Assembly: GCA_039809305.1 (NCBI GenBank)
Contig: JBDHUT010000003.1
Coordinates: 1 to 20,291 of the forward strand
DNA from: JALHNF01 sp039809305
Lineage (GTDB): Bacteria > Patescibacteriota > Minisyncoccia > Phycocordibacterales > UBA5272
Length of the DNA stretch: 20,291 nt
Direction: 5' to 3'
This document shows positions 1-6,625 of this stretch, piece after piece. Position numbers and translations under genes: made by a program. The notes below the pieces were generated by a model. It had not been told where the DNA came from. It worked only from the letters and a program-made list of their open reading frames with translations, and searched no databases. Each line of letters starts with the position of its first letter. Position 1 is the first letter of the stretch.

Positions 1-1298
1 ATGCGAATACAAAATCCATCATCCTAGAGTGTGCAAATTTTGATTCTATTTCTGTACGTAAGACAGCATTCAAAACAGGAATTCGTACAGATGCTTCAAA
101 ACGTTTTGAAAATAATTATCCCGTTGCGTGGGCTGAGCATGCTGTATTGCGATATGTGTATTTGCTTCAAAAAGAGCAACCGGGTGTAGTGTATGGTGCA
201 CTTACAGATGTGTACCCTCATCCTCGTCCAAACTTCACTGCTGTAGTAACTCTTGAGCAAGCAAATAAAATACTAGGTACACAGCTTACCGGGGATCAAC
301 TTTCTTCTATTTTGAAACGTCTTCATTTGGAACATGTAGAACAAGTACCAGGTGTGTTTGAGGTTATATGTGATGATAATCTTTTTAACATTCGAAGTGC
401 AGATGATATGCAATATGTGTCGTATCAGATTGTGGGGCATGTGGGGCGAGTTATTGGCTACCATGAGGGTATACAAGAAAAAGAATACAAACCGCTTAAA
501 GAAAAGGGGCAAGTGGTGCCATATATCGCAGAATGTGATCGTATTCGAAACGAGCTTGTAAAACGAGGGTTTGTAGAAGTTCGCACATACCATTTCCAAA
601 ATGAAGGTGAGGAGGAGTTAGAGAACCCACTTGCAAGTGATAAGAAGTTTATTCGTTCGAGTTTAGAGCTTGGGATGAAAGATGCTTTAGTAAAAGCAAT
701 CTACAACGCACCTCTTCTTGGACGAACAGATATTCTTATTTTTGAAATAGGAACGGTTGTTACTAAAGAACACGGTGAACAAATACATCTTGCGCTTGCT
801 GGACATAAACAAACAGAGAAGAAGCAAAAAATAGTAGATTATTTAGCGGGTGTTATTTCAGAGATTGTTCCAGGTGCACGTAAAATTGACATAGGTGATC
901 ACGGATATCATGCAATAGAAGTTGAAATTTCTTCGCATAATGAACTTTTTGAACCAACGGAAAATGTAGTGCCGCTTGAGCATGAGATAGTGGATGTTAA
1001 ATGGGAACCTCTCTCTGTGTATCCGTTTATGACACGCGATATTGCTTTCTTTGTATCCGAAGAAGCAAAACAAAAAAACTTGAAGGAGATACTTTTATTA
1101 TGGGCAGGGCCACTATGTGTACGTGTGGATATGTTTGATGAGTTTGAAAAAACGCTTATTGATGGAAGTAAAAAAATTTCTCAAGCCTATCGACTTGTTT
1201 TCCAATCTCATGAGAAGACACTTACTGACGATGAAGTTAATACTGTGATGCAAAGCGTGGAAAAAGAAATTCGAGCTCTTGGGTGTGAGGTGCGATAA
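1..1298 (+). CDS. pheT: Phenylalanyl-tRNA synthetase beta subunit, 5'-truncated by the window edge
   Basis: Beta subunit of the cytoplasmic PheRS (alpha2beta2), which charges tRNA-Phe. The frame is open from base 3 with no stop, so this is the C-terminal part (about 431 residues) of a gene that begins upstream; the ATG at base 1 is out of frame. The first visible residues match the end of the B3/B4 region, with the family stretch RTDASKRFENNYP. B5 and the catalytic-like core follow, and the C-terminal 90 or so residues are the FDX-ACB anticodon-binding domain, starting near YPFMTRDIAF and ending at a TAA stop. PheS is expected upstream and is not visible. The gene ends 8 nt before the nucleotidyltransferase, so the two are probably cotranscribed. 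Identification is firm; the truncation is an artefact of the window. Confidence 0.95.
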   Translation, partial: ANTKSIILECANFDSISVRKTAFKTGIRTDASKRFENNYPVAWAEHAVLRYVYLLQKEQPGVVYGALTDVYPHPRPNFTAVVTLEQANKILGTQLTGDQLSSILKRLHLEHVEQVPGVFEVICDDNLFNIRSADDMQYVSYQIVGHVGRVIGYHEGIQEKEYKPLKEKGQVVPYIAECDRIRNELVKRGFVEVRTYHFQNEGEEELENPLASDKKFIRSSLELGMKDALVKAIYNAPLLGRTDILIFEIGTVVTKEHGEQIHLALAGHKQTEKKQKIVDYLAGVISEIVPGARKIDIGDHGYHAIEVEISSHNELFEPTENVVPLEHEIVDVKWEPLSVYPFMTRDIAFFVSEEAKQKNLKEILLLWAGPLCVRVDMFDEFEKTLIDGSKKISQAYRLVFQSHEKTLTDDEVNTVMQSVEKEIRALGCEVR

Positions 1299-1306
1299 TC
1301 AAAAAC

Positions 1307-1981
1307 ATGAAACTTGTTATTTTAGCTGCAGGAAAAGGAACGCGAATGGGTGATCTTACGAAAGATATTCCTAAGCCAATGCTTACAGTACATGGTAAGA
1401 ATCTTATTGAGCATAAACTCGATGTAACGCCACTTGAGGTTGTTTCTGAGATTATTCTTGTTGTAGGATATTTGCAAGAAGTAATCCGAAGTTATTTTGG
1501 AACAGACTATAAGGGTATCCCAATTACTTATGTGGAAGATACTATTCAAGGGACTGGCAAGGCAGTGTGGAACGCAAAAGAGTTTCTTGATGAATCATTT
1601 CTTGTCATGATGGGGGACGACATATATCATCCAGACGACATTGCGGCTATTATGAGAATTAAAGGGGGTATTCTTCTTGATCGTGTAAAAAAAGAAACCA
1701 AAAGCGGCAAAGTTGTTATCGAAAATCACGCAATTGTGGATATTGTTGAAGGTGCGCTTTTGCAACCTGGAGAGCCTATTAACGCTGCTTTGTATCATTT
1801 GTCACCAGAAATTTTTGAGTTTGATTTAGTAAAAACGCAAGATAAAGATGAATGGGGGTTGCCACAGACCCTTATTGCTCGAGCACAAGATTTTCCTCTA
1901 ACTCCTGTTTACGCAACTCAGTGGATTCAGATTACTGCTCCTGAAGATATTGAAAACGCGGAAAAACAGCTAAAAAGGTAA
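1307..1981 (+). CDS. Sugar-phosphate nucleotidyltransferase (NTP_transferase family)
   Basis: A 224-residue protein of the GT-A-like nucleotidyltransferase fold, which makes NDP-sugars from a sugar 1-phosphate and an NTP. The N terminus carries the signature loop LAAGKGTRM (residues 6-14) followed by IPKPML, whose lysine contacts the phosphates. GTGKAV around residue 80 fits the base/sugar recognition loop, and MGDD near residue 100 is the metal-binding aspartate motif. There is no C-terminal left-handed beta-helix, so it is not a full GlmU; MurU-, RmlA- or ManC-like single-domain enzymes are the nearest comparison. The nucleotide and sugar cannot be read from the sequence. It starts 8 nt after the pheT stop with no Shine-Dalgarno; GATAAT at 1294-1299 ends 7 nt before the ATG and could be a -10. 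A role in envelope polysaccharide precursors is inferred. Confidence 0.85.
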   Translation: MKLVILAAGKGTRMGDLTKDIPKPMLTVHGKNLIEHKLDVTPLEVVSEIILVVGYLQEVIRSYFGTDYKGIPITYVEDTIQGTGKAVWNAKEFLDESFLVMMGDDIYHPDDIAAIMRIKGGILLDRVKKETKSGKVVIENHAIVDIVEGALLQPGEPINAALYHLSPEIFEFDLVKTQDKDEWGLPQTLIARAQDFPLTPVYATQWIQITAPEDIENAEKQLKR

Positions 1982-2025
1982 GGTTTGGAAAATTCCTTAA
2001 ACATTCTCTTGTTAACTAACTTTAT

Positions 2026-2053
2026 TTGATCAATAAATATCTATTATTGTCAA
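2026..2053. promoter_or_regulatory. Imperfect inverted repeat upstream of the gyrB promoter
   Basis: The left arm (TTGATCAATAAATA, 2026-2039) and right arm (TATTATTGTCAA, 2042-2053) pair over 12 positions with two single-base bulges on the left. The dyad centre lies about 36 bp upstream of the -10 hexamer. It could be a regulator binding site or simply chance in AT-rich DNA. Confidence 0.3.
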
Positions 2054-2072
2054 TGAAATATAAGAAATTTTG

Positions 2073-2081
2073 TGATACAAT
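2073..2081 (+). promoter_or_regulatory. Extended -10 promoter element for gyrB
   Basis: TGATACAAT is an extended -10 (TG, one base, TACAAT at 2076-2081). No good -35 lies 16-18 bp upstream; TTGTCA at 2048-2053 is 22 bp away. Transcription would start near 2088, giving a leader of about 9 nt. Confidence 0.5.
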
Positions 2082-2096
2082 GGAAGGTAATATTGT

Positions 2097-4118
2097 ATGG
2101 CAAAAGAAAAAGGATATGGAGCAGCAGATATTCAAGTTCTAGAAGGGCTTGAGCCGGTACGCAAGCGTCCTGGAATGTACATCGGGTCTACTGGACCTGA
2201 CGGTCTTCACCACCTTATTTCTGAAATTTTTGACAACTCTCGTGATGAGGCAATGAATGGTCATGCTGATCATATTGAAGTTGCGCTTTTACCAGGGAAT
2301 CGTGTACGAGTTGTTGATAATGGTCGTGGTATTCCTGTTGATGTGCATCCAAAAACAAAAGTTTCAGCGCTTGAAACAATTATGACCACGCTTCATGCTG
2401 GTGGAAAATTTGGCGGAGAAGGGTATAACGTCTCTGGAGGGCTTCATGGTGTGGGTGCTTCGGTGGTAAACGCACTTTCAATTTTTTGTAAGGTAGAAGT
2501 ACATCGAGAAGGTGGTTTGTATGTGCAGGAATATTCACAGGGAAAGCGTAAGGCTGCGGTGAAAAAAGTAGGAAGTTCGAAAATGCGTGGCACAATTGTT
2601 ACATTTGAGCCTGATATAGAAATTTTCAAAGAAATTTCTTTTGATTGGAACCGCATCATTAATCATCATCGACAGCAGGCATACCTAGTAAAAAAGCTCC
2701 GTGTAACAGTAATCGATGCCCGTGCATACGAACACAAGCTTGATCTTGAAGATGTCTACTATCTTTCAGACTTACATCTTGAAGTTCCTTCGATGACGTT
2801 CTATTTTGAAGGAGGTCTTAAGTCTCTCGTGCGTTTTCATAATGAACTTTCGAAGCCAATTCATAAAAATATTTTTTATGTTGAGAAAGAGGTAGATGGA
2901 GTAGGGGTGGAAATTGCGCTTCAGTATGTTGATGATCTTTCAACAAAAATTATTCCTTTTGCGAACAATATTCCAAATCCAGAAGGAGGTACGCATGTGA
3001 CCGGGTTTAAGACAGCGCTCACTCGTCTCATTAATGCCTATGGAAGAAAAAACAATATCATTAAGGAAAAAGAAGAAAATCTCACCGGAGATGACGTGCT
3101 TGAAGGTTTGACATGTGTTGTGTCCGTAAAGCTTCGAGAAATTCAATTTGAAGGACAGACGAAAGCAAAGCTTGGATCGGTAGAAGCGCAAGGTGCAGTA
3201 AATGCTGTTTTTGGTGAAGCATTTGAACTCTTCCAGGAAGAAAATCCTGATGATGCAAAGGAGATTGTTAATAAAGCAATTCTCGCACTTCGTGCACGCA
3301 AGGCCGCAAAAGCTGCAAAAGATGCTGTGCTTCGAAAGGGTCCACTTGAAGGTTTTGCGCTTTCTGGAAAGCTTGCAGATTGCCAAACAAAGGATGTTAC
3401 GGAATCAGAAATATTTATTGTAGAAGGAGACTCTGCTGGTGGTAGTGCAAAAATGGGACGTGACAGACGTACACAAGCCATTCTTCCACTTCGAGGAAAG
3501 ATTCTTAATATCGAGCGTGCACGACTCGACAAAATGCTTGCGTCAGAGCAAATTAAAAATATTGTAGTTGCTATTGGTACAGCTATTGGAGATACGTTTG
3601 ATATTACAAAAATTCGATATCACAAAATCATTATTGCAACCGATGCCGATGTTGACGGTGCGCACATTCGTACGCTCATTCTTACACTTTTTTATCGGTA
3701 CTTTAGGCCAGTTATTGAGCATGGATACTTATACATTGCTCAGCCACCACTCTACAAAATCACTCGAGGAAAAGACGTGAAGTATGCGTTTAATGATTCA
3801 GAAAAATTTGCAATTATTGGTAAAGAAAGTGAGGCAGTAGAAGAGGGTGAATCTGATGAAGAAAACGAGGAAGCCGAAGAAGTAGCTGCAAAGAAGAATA
3901 CGAAGTTTAGAATTCAGCGCTACAAAGGTCTTGGAGAAATGAATCCAGAAGAGCTTGGCGAGACGACTATGGATCCAAAGAAGCGCACTTTGAAGCAAGT
4001 AACTATCACTGACGCACTCGACGCAGACAAAGCATTTGATGTGCTTATGGGTAATGATGTGCCGTCTCGAAAGTCGTTTATTCAAACTCACGCAAAGGAA
4101 GCAAACCTTGACGTGTAG
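2097..4118 (+). CDS. gyrB: DNA gyrase subunit B
   Basis: A 673-residue ATPase subunit of type II topoisomerase, which with GyrA introduces negative supercoils. The GHKL ATPase domain is complete: E43 and N47 in EIFDNSRDEA, D74 in VVDNGRGIP, and the glycine-rich lid GGLHGVGASVVNALS (114-128). The transducer domain follows. The TOPRIM domain has EGDSAGG with E443, PLRGKILNIE, and the metal-binding D516-x-D518-x-D520 in DADVDGAH. QRYKGLGEMNPEEL (from residue 607) is the conserved C-terminal box. An insertion of about 25 mostly acidic residues (about 576-600) precedes this box. Length fits GyrB without the enterobacterial 170-residue insert; ParE cannot be fully excluded, but GyrB is more likely. 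No gyrA is adjacent. Composition is about 40% GC (24 of 60 in 3241-3300). A possible GGAAGG lies 9 nt before the ATG. Confidence 0.95.
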   Translation: MAKEKGYGAADIQVLEGLEPVRKRPGMYIGSTGPDGLHHLISEIFDNSRDEAMNGHADHIEVALLPGNRVRVVDNGRGIPVDVHPKTKVSALETIMTTLHAGGKFGGEGYNVSGGLHGVGASVVNALSIFCKVEVHREGGLYVQEYSQGKRKAAVKKVGSSKMRGTIVTFEPDIEIFKEISFDWNRIINHHRQQAYLVKKLRVTVIDARAYEHKLDLEDVYYLSDLHLEVPSMTFYFEGGLKSLVRFHNELSKPIHKNIFYVEKEVDGVGVEIALQYVDDLSTKIIPFANNIPNPEGGTHVTGFKTALTRLINAYGRKNNIIKEKEENLTGDDVLEGLTCVVSVKLREIQFEGQTKAKLGSVEAQGAVNAVFGEAFELFQEENPDDAKEIVNKAILALRARKAAKAAKDAVLRKGPLEGFALSGKLADCQTKDVTESEIFIVEGDSAGGSAKMGRDRRTQAILPLRGKILNIERARLDKMLASEQIKNIVVAIGTAIGDTFDITKIRYHKIIIATDADVDGAHIRTLILTLFYRYFRPVIEHGYLYIAQPPLYKITRGKDVKYAFNDSEKFAIIGKESEAVEEGESDEENEEAEEVAAKKNTKFRIQRYKGLGEMNPEELGETTMDPKKRTLKQVTITDALDADKAFDVLMGNDVPSRKSFIQTHAKEANLDV

Positions 4119-4239
4119 TTTTTATTTTTTAATAATCGCTTGTTTCTTGATTGGTTAGACGAAAAATGAATTGAAACATGTGGTGTAAAAAAAGAGGTTG
4201 GGTAAAATTATATTATTCTCTTAATAAGGCTACTTTTGT

Positions 4240-4279
4240 AATAAAAAAAGCGAATGAAGGATAATTATCCTTCATTCGC
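4240..4279 (-). terminator. Rho-independent terminator of the histidine phosphatase gene
   Basis: A perfect 30-nt palindrome at 4250-4279 (arms GCGAATGAAGGATAA and its complement) is followed, on the minus strand, by a run of seven T. It begins 6 nt after the phosphatase stop. On the plus strand no T-run follows, so it acts only on the minus-strand gene. The rest of the gyrB-phosphatase gap (4119-4239) is AT-rich and shows no gene or clear signal. Confidence 0.88.
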
Positions 4280-4285
4280 CCAGAA

Positions 4286-4954
4286 TCAGTTCTTTGCTAT
4301 GTGGCTTGAATTACTTGCAGGGTCGTATATTCGCATTTCTCGATCCGTTGAGTAGGATCCGTCTGGCTTGAGGTGAAGAGTGATCATTTCGCAGTTTTTG
4401 GGGTTAGCCAAACTTTCGAAGTATTCGACACTCCAGCCAAACCAGACCATGAGAAAGACTCTCATTTCGAACCCGTGAGTAAGAATCACGATATTCTCAG
4501 GAAAATCTTTTTTTGCGAACTCGCCACGAAGATTGCTTGCAAAGAGCCTAAAGCGTTCTACAAGTTGTGGGCCGCTTTCGCCGTTTGGGAAACGATAGAC
4601 AAGCACACCCTCTTTGTATCGCGCGATTTCGATTTCGCGTCGATTCTCGATGGTTACATCACCCCAGTATTGTTTGAGGATGAGTGTTTCCACTGAAAAG
4701 CTGTGATGTATATCATCGGGAAAGCGTGACGTCATCAAGTCATAGGTCTGACGCAACCTCAATCCAGGAGAGATGTAGAAATGAACCCTCCCTTTTCCAA
4801 GGATGTTGGACAGACTACGACTTACGTCAACAGATTGCTTTTCTCCTCTTGGGCTGAGCGCGACATTCAGGTCTGCCGTGTAGGCATATACTGTCTTGTC
4901 GACATCTTCCTGTGATTCGGCATGTCGCATTACAACGATCTTTTTTGGACTCAT
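4286..4954 (-). CDS. Histidine phosphatase superfamily protein (phosphoglycerate mutase-like)
   Basis: A 222-residue cytoplasmic protein of the histidine phosphatase (branch 1) superfamily, which uses a phosphohistidine intermediate. The catalytic RHAES motif is at residues 10-14 (R10, H11), LSPRGEKQ fits the usual LTxxGxxQ, and SPGLRLRQT fits SxxxRxxQT with the second arginine. GESGPQLVERF carries the proton-donor region, and ILTHGFEMR holds the second catalytic histidine. The substrate cannot be inferred. The gene is unlike its neighbours: about 50% GC (30 of 60 in 4801-4860, against 21 of 60 in asnB at 7981-8040), a strong Shine-Dalgarno, a good two-part promoter and a strong terminator. 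It is a self-contained unit, divergent from the NUDIX operon across 98 bp. I infer horizontal acquisition from a donor with different base use. Confidence 0.9.
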   Translation of the reverse strand: MSPKKIVVMRHAESQEDVDKTVYAYTADLNVALSPRGEKQSVDVSRSLSNILGKGRVHFYISPGLRLRQTYDLMTSRFPDDIHHSFSVETLILKQYWGDVTIENRREIEIARYKEGVLVYRFPNGESGPQLVERFRLFASNLRGEFAKKDFPENIVILTHGFEMRVFLMVWFGWSVEYFESLANPKNCEMITLHLKPDGSYSTDREMRIYDPASNSSHIAKN

Positions 4955-4959
4955 CGGAA

Positions 4960-4967
4960 CCTCCTTT
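4960..4967 (-). promoter_or_regulatory. Strong Shine-Dalgarno of the histidine phosphatase gene
   Basis: On the minus strand AAAGGAGG stands 5 nt before the ATG. It fixes this start and is the only full-strength Shine-Dalgarno I find in the window. Confidence 0.9.
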
Positions 4968-4980
4968 CTGGTCTGCCAGG

Positions 4981-5009
4981 ATAATACATCACTTATTTAT
5001 TTTTGTAAA
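4981..5009 (-). promoter_or_regulatory. Sigma70-type promoter of the histidine phosphatase gene
   Basis: On the minus strand TTTACA (5004-5009) and TATTAT (4981-4986) are separated by exactly 17 bp. Transcription would start near 4974 and give a leader of about 20 nt that contains the Shine-Dalgarno. Confidence 0.75.
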
Positions 5010-5024
5010 TATTTGCGCTATTAT
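4996..5024 (+). promoter_or_regulatory. Possible promoter of the NUDIX/ATP-grasp/asnB operon
   Basis: TATTAT (5019-5024) with a weak -35 (TTTATT, 4996-5001) 17 bp upstream. It overlaps the divergent phosphatase promoter, so the two may compete. The leader to the chosen ATG at 5053 would be about 22 nt. Confidence 0.4.
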
Positions 5025-5052
5025 GCTGAAAGTTAACAAAACTTATAAATTT

Positions 5053-5598
5053 ATGAATAAAATAACGACCATATATCAAAAAGAGGTATTTCCCGATATG
5101 ACCGAGGATTTAAGCATTGAGTACGCAGATCGAAATACTGGAAAAGCTATCATTATAGATAGTGGCGGGAAAATTGGATTGGTTGGTAATAAACAAAATG
5201 ATTTCCTACAGTTACCTGGTGGGGGTATTGATGAAGGCGAAGACATTGGTCAAGGAGTAATCAGAGAGTGTCTTGAAGAAACAGGATGTAATGTTGAATT
5301 AAAGTCTGAGGTCGGAATTATTGATGATTACAGACCAAGAGACAAGAAACATTGTATTAATTTCTGCTATGTTGTAAAAGTTAAGGGAGAGAAAGGGGAA
5401 GTGTCTCATACTGACGATGAATCTGATATTGGTATGTATACCAAATGGGTAGATATAAAAATCGCTCTAGAGATTTTTAGAAAACAAGAAAAGGATCTGA
5501 GAGATGGAAAAGTTACTTTCTATAACACAGGATTTAATATCCTAAGGGATTTAAAATTTCTTGAAGATGCCTTGGCAAACAATCTAATACATGAATAG
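5053..5598 (+). CDS. NUDIX hydrolase
   Basis: A 181-residue Nudix protein, which hydrolyses a nucleoside diphosphate linked to another moiety. The Nudix box is intact: G-x5-E-x7-RE-xx-EE-x-G, reading GGIDEGE ... RECLEETG, which supplies the metal-binding glutamates. The preceding LQLPGG is the usual entry strand. I chose the ATG at 5053: the longer frame back to 4912 would run through both divergent promoters and into the phosphatase gene, and its extra residues look unlike a Nudix N terminus. There is no Shine-Dalgarno. The gene overlaps the ATP-grasp gene by 8 nt, so it heads a translationally coupled operon. It could act on a nucleotide-activated intermediate of the operon's product or be a general housecleaning enzyme; the substrate cannot be told from the sequence. 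Confidence 0.88.
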   Translation: MNKITTIYQKEVFPDMTEDLSIEYADRNTGKAIIIDSGGKIGLVGNKQNDFLQLPGGGIDEGEDIGQGVIRECLEETGCNVELKSEVGIIDDYRPRDKKHCINFCYVVKVKGEKGEVSHTDDESDIGMYTKWVDIKIALEIFRKQEKDLRDGKVTFYNTGFNILRDLKFLEDALANNLIHE

Positions 5599-6625
5599 GG
5601 AGATCATACTTCTTCTGGATTATAGAGATCAATTCTATTTTTCTACTAGGTACAGGGGTGCTTCTGTTGACGTTGATAAGTTAAAAAAATATTTTAGTGA
5701 TTATGGTATTAATCTAAACTCGAAACATTTTTATGAAATAGACTTGAGGACAGAGAATTATAAAGATAAATGGATTCTTTATCAGTCATCAGAAGATCCT
5801 GGTCTTTCTTACAAAGATTATATTGAGGATATTTTGATCGGTCTGGAGATGCAAGGTGCTCGTTTGATTCCTGATTTTAAATATTTTAGATCTCACCACA
5901 ATAAAGTATTTATGGAAATATTAAGAGATGTATTAGGGATACGAGAAATACAAAATATTAAATCAAAAGTATTTGGTACATATGAAGAGTTTGCAAGATC
6001 TTGCTATTTAGATAGTAATGATACTTTTGTAATCAAACCAGGTTCAGGTACCAGAAGTCGTGGTGTAGGTCTTCTTAAAACACATTCAAATAAAAAGACT
6101 CTGCCATACAAGGCATCAAGGTCATTTACCTTAGATAATTTCAAACTATTTCTTTCAAAAATAAAAACAGGAAAACCATTCACTCCAATGTCCAATAACA
6201 GAAAAAAGTTCATTATTCAAGATTTTATACAGGAATTAGATGGGGACTTCAGAATATTGGTTTATGGAAAAAAGTACTATGTAGTATTTCGCAAAAACAG
6301 GAAGAATCATTTCACAGCAAGTGGTAGCGGTAATTTAGATTTTGACGCAGAGTTACCAAACGGACTTCTTGATTATGCAAAAATTGTCTATAAGAAACTT
6401 AATACTCCATACGTATCACTTGATATCGGATACAAGGATGACGAATTCTTCTTGTTTGAATTTCAGTGTCTTTGCTTGGGTCAATACACTCTTGAAAAGT
6501 CAAAATTTTATTATATGCAATCTCTGAATGGTGAGTGGAAGAAAGTACAAGAGATACCAGATTTGGAAAGAGAAATTACCGCAACGGTTTCTGATTATAT
6601 TAACAAAAAGATATGTGTGGAGTAA
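5591..6625 (+). CDS. ATP-grasp superfamily ligase-like protein
   Basis: A 344-residue protein with the layout of an ATP-grasp enzyme, which joins a carboxylate to an amine or thiol through an acyl phosphate. The N-terminal part (1-130) starts with a beta strand (IILLLDY) and contains YRDQFYFSTRYRG, a substrate-domain feature I cannot assign. FVIKPGSGTRSRGVGLL (near residues 145-162) is the ATP-binding lysine and glycine-rich loop. FIIQDFIQELDGDFRILVYG is the hinge and second nucleotide-binding strand, and SLDIGYKD ... FEFQCLC carries the late acidic metal-binding strand. Here FEFQC replaces the usual E-x-N, so the asparagine appears to be glutamine. It overlaps the NUDIX gene by 8 nt and asnB by 13 nt. 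No Shine-Dalgarno is visible. The product is probably an amide or peptide bond; the substrates are unknown. Confidence 0.75.
   Translation: MNREIILLLDYRDQFYFSTRYRGASVDVDKLKKYFSDYGINLNSKHFYEIDLRTENYKDKWILYQSSEDPGLSYKDYIEDILIGLEMQGARLIPDFKYFRSHHNKVFMEILRDVLGIREIQNIKSKVFGTYEEFARSCYLDSNDTFVIKPGSGTRSRGVGLLKTHSNKKTLPYKASRSFTLDNFKLFLSKIKTGKPFTPMSNNRKKFIIQDFIQELDGDFRILVYGKKYYVVFRKNRKNHFTASGSGNLDFDAELPNGLLDYAKIVYKKLNTPYVSLDIGYKDDEFFLFEFQCLCLGQYTLEKSKFYYMQSLNGEWKKVQEIPDLEREITATVSDYINKKICVE

Noticed and set aside
2082..2087. GGAAGG as Shine-Dalgarno for gyrB
   Set aside because: It lies between the -10 and the expected start of transcription, so it may not be in the mRNA. Kept only as a possibility.
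2940..3386. Long antisense frame opposite gyrB (148 residues)
   Set aside because: It lies within the conserved gyrB coding sequence, its translation has no recognisable domain, and it has no promoter or ribosome-binding site. It is a frame shadow.
4912..5052. Upstream extension of the NUDIX protein to 4912
   Set aside because: It starts at a non-ATG codon inside the phosphatase gene and runs through both promoters. ATG 5053 gives a normal Nudix N terminus.
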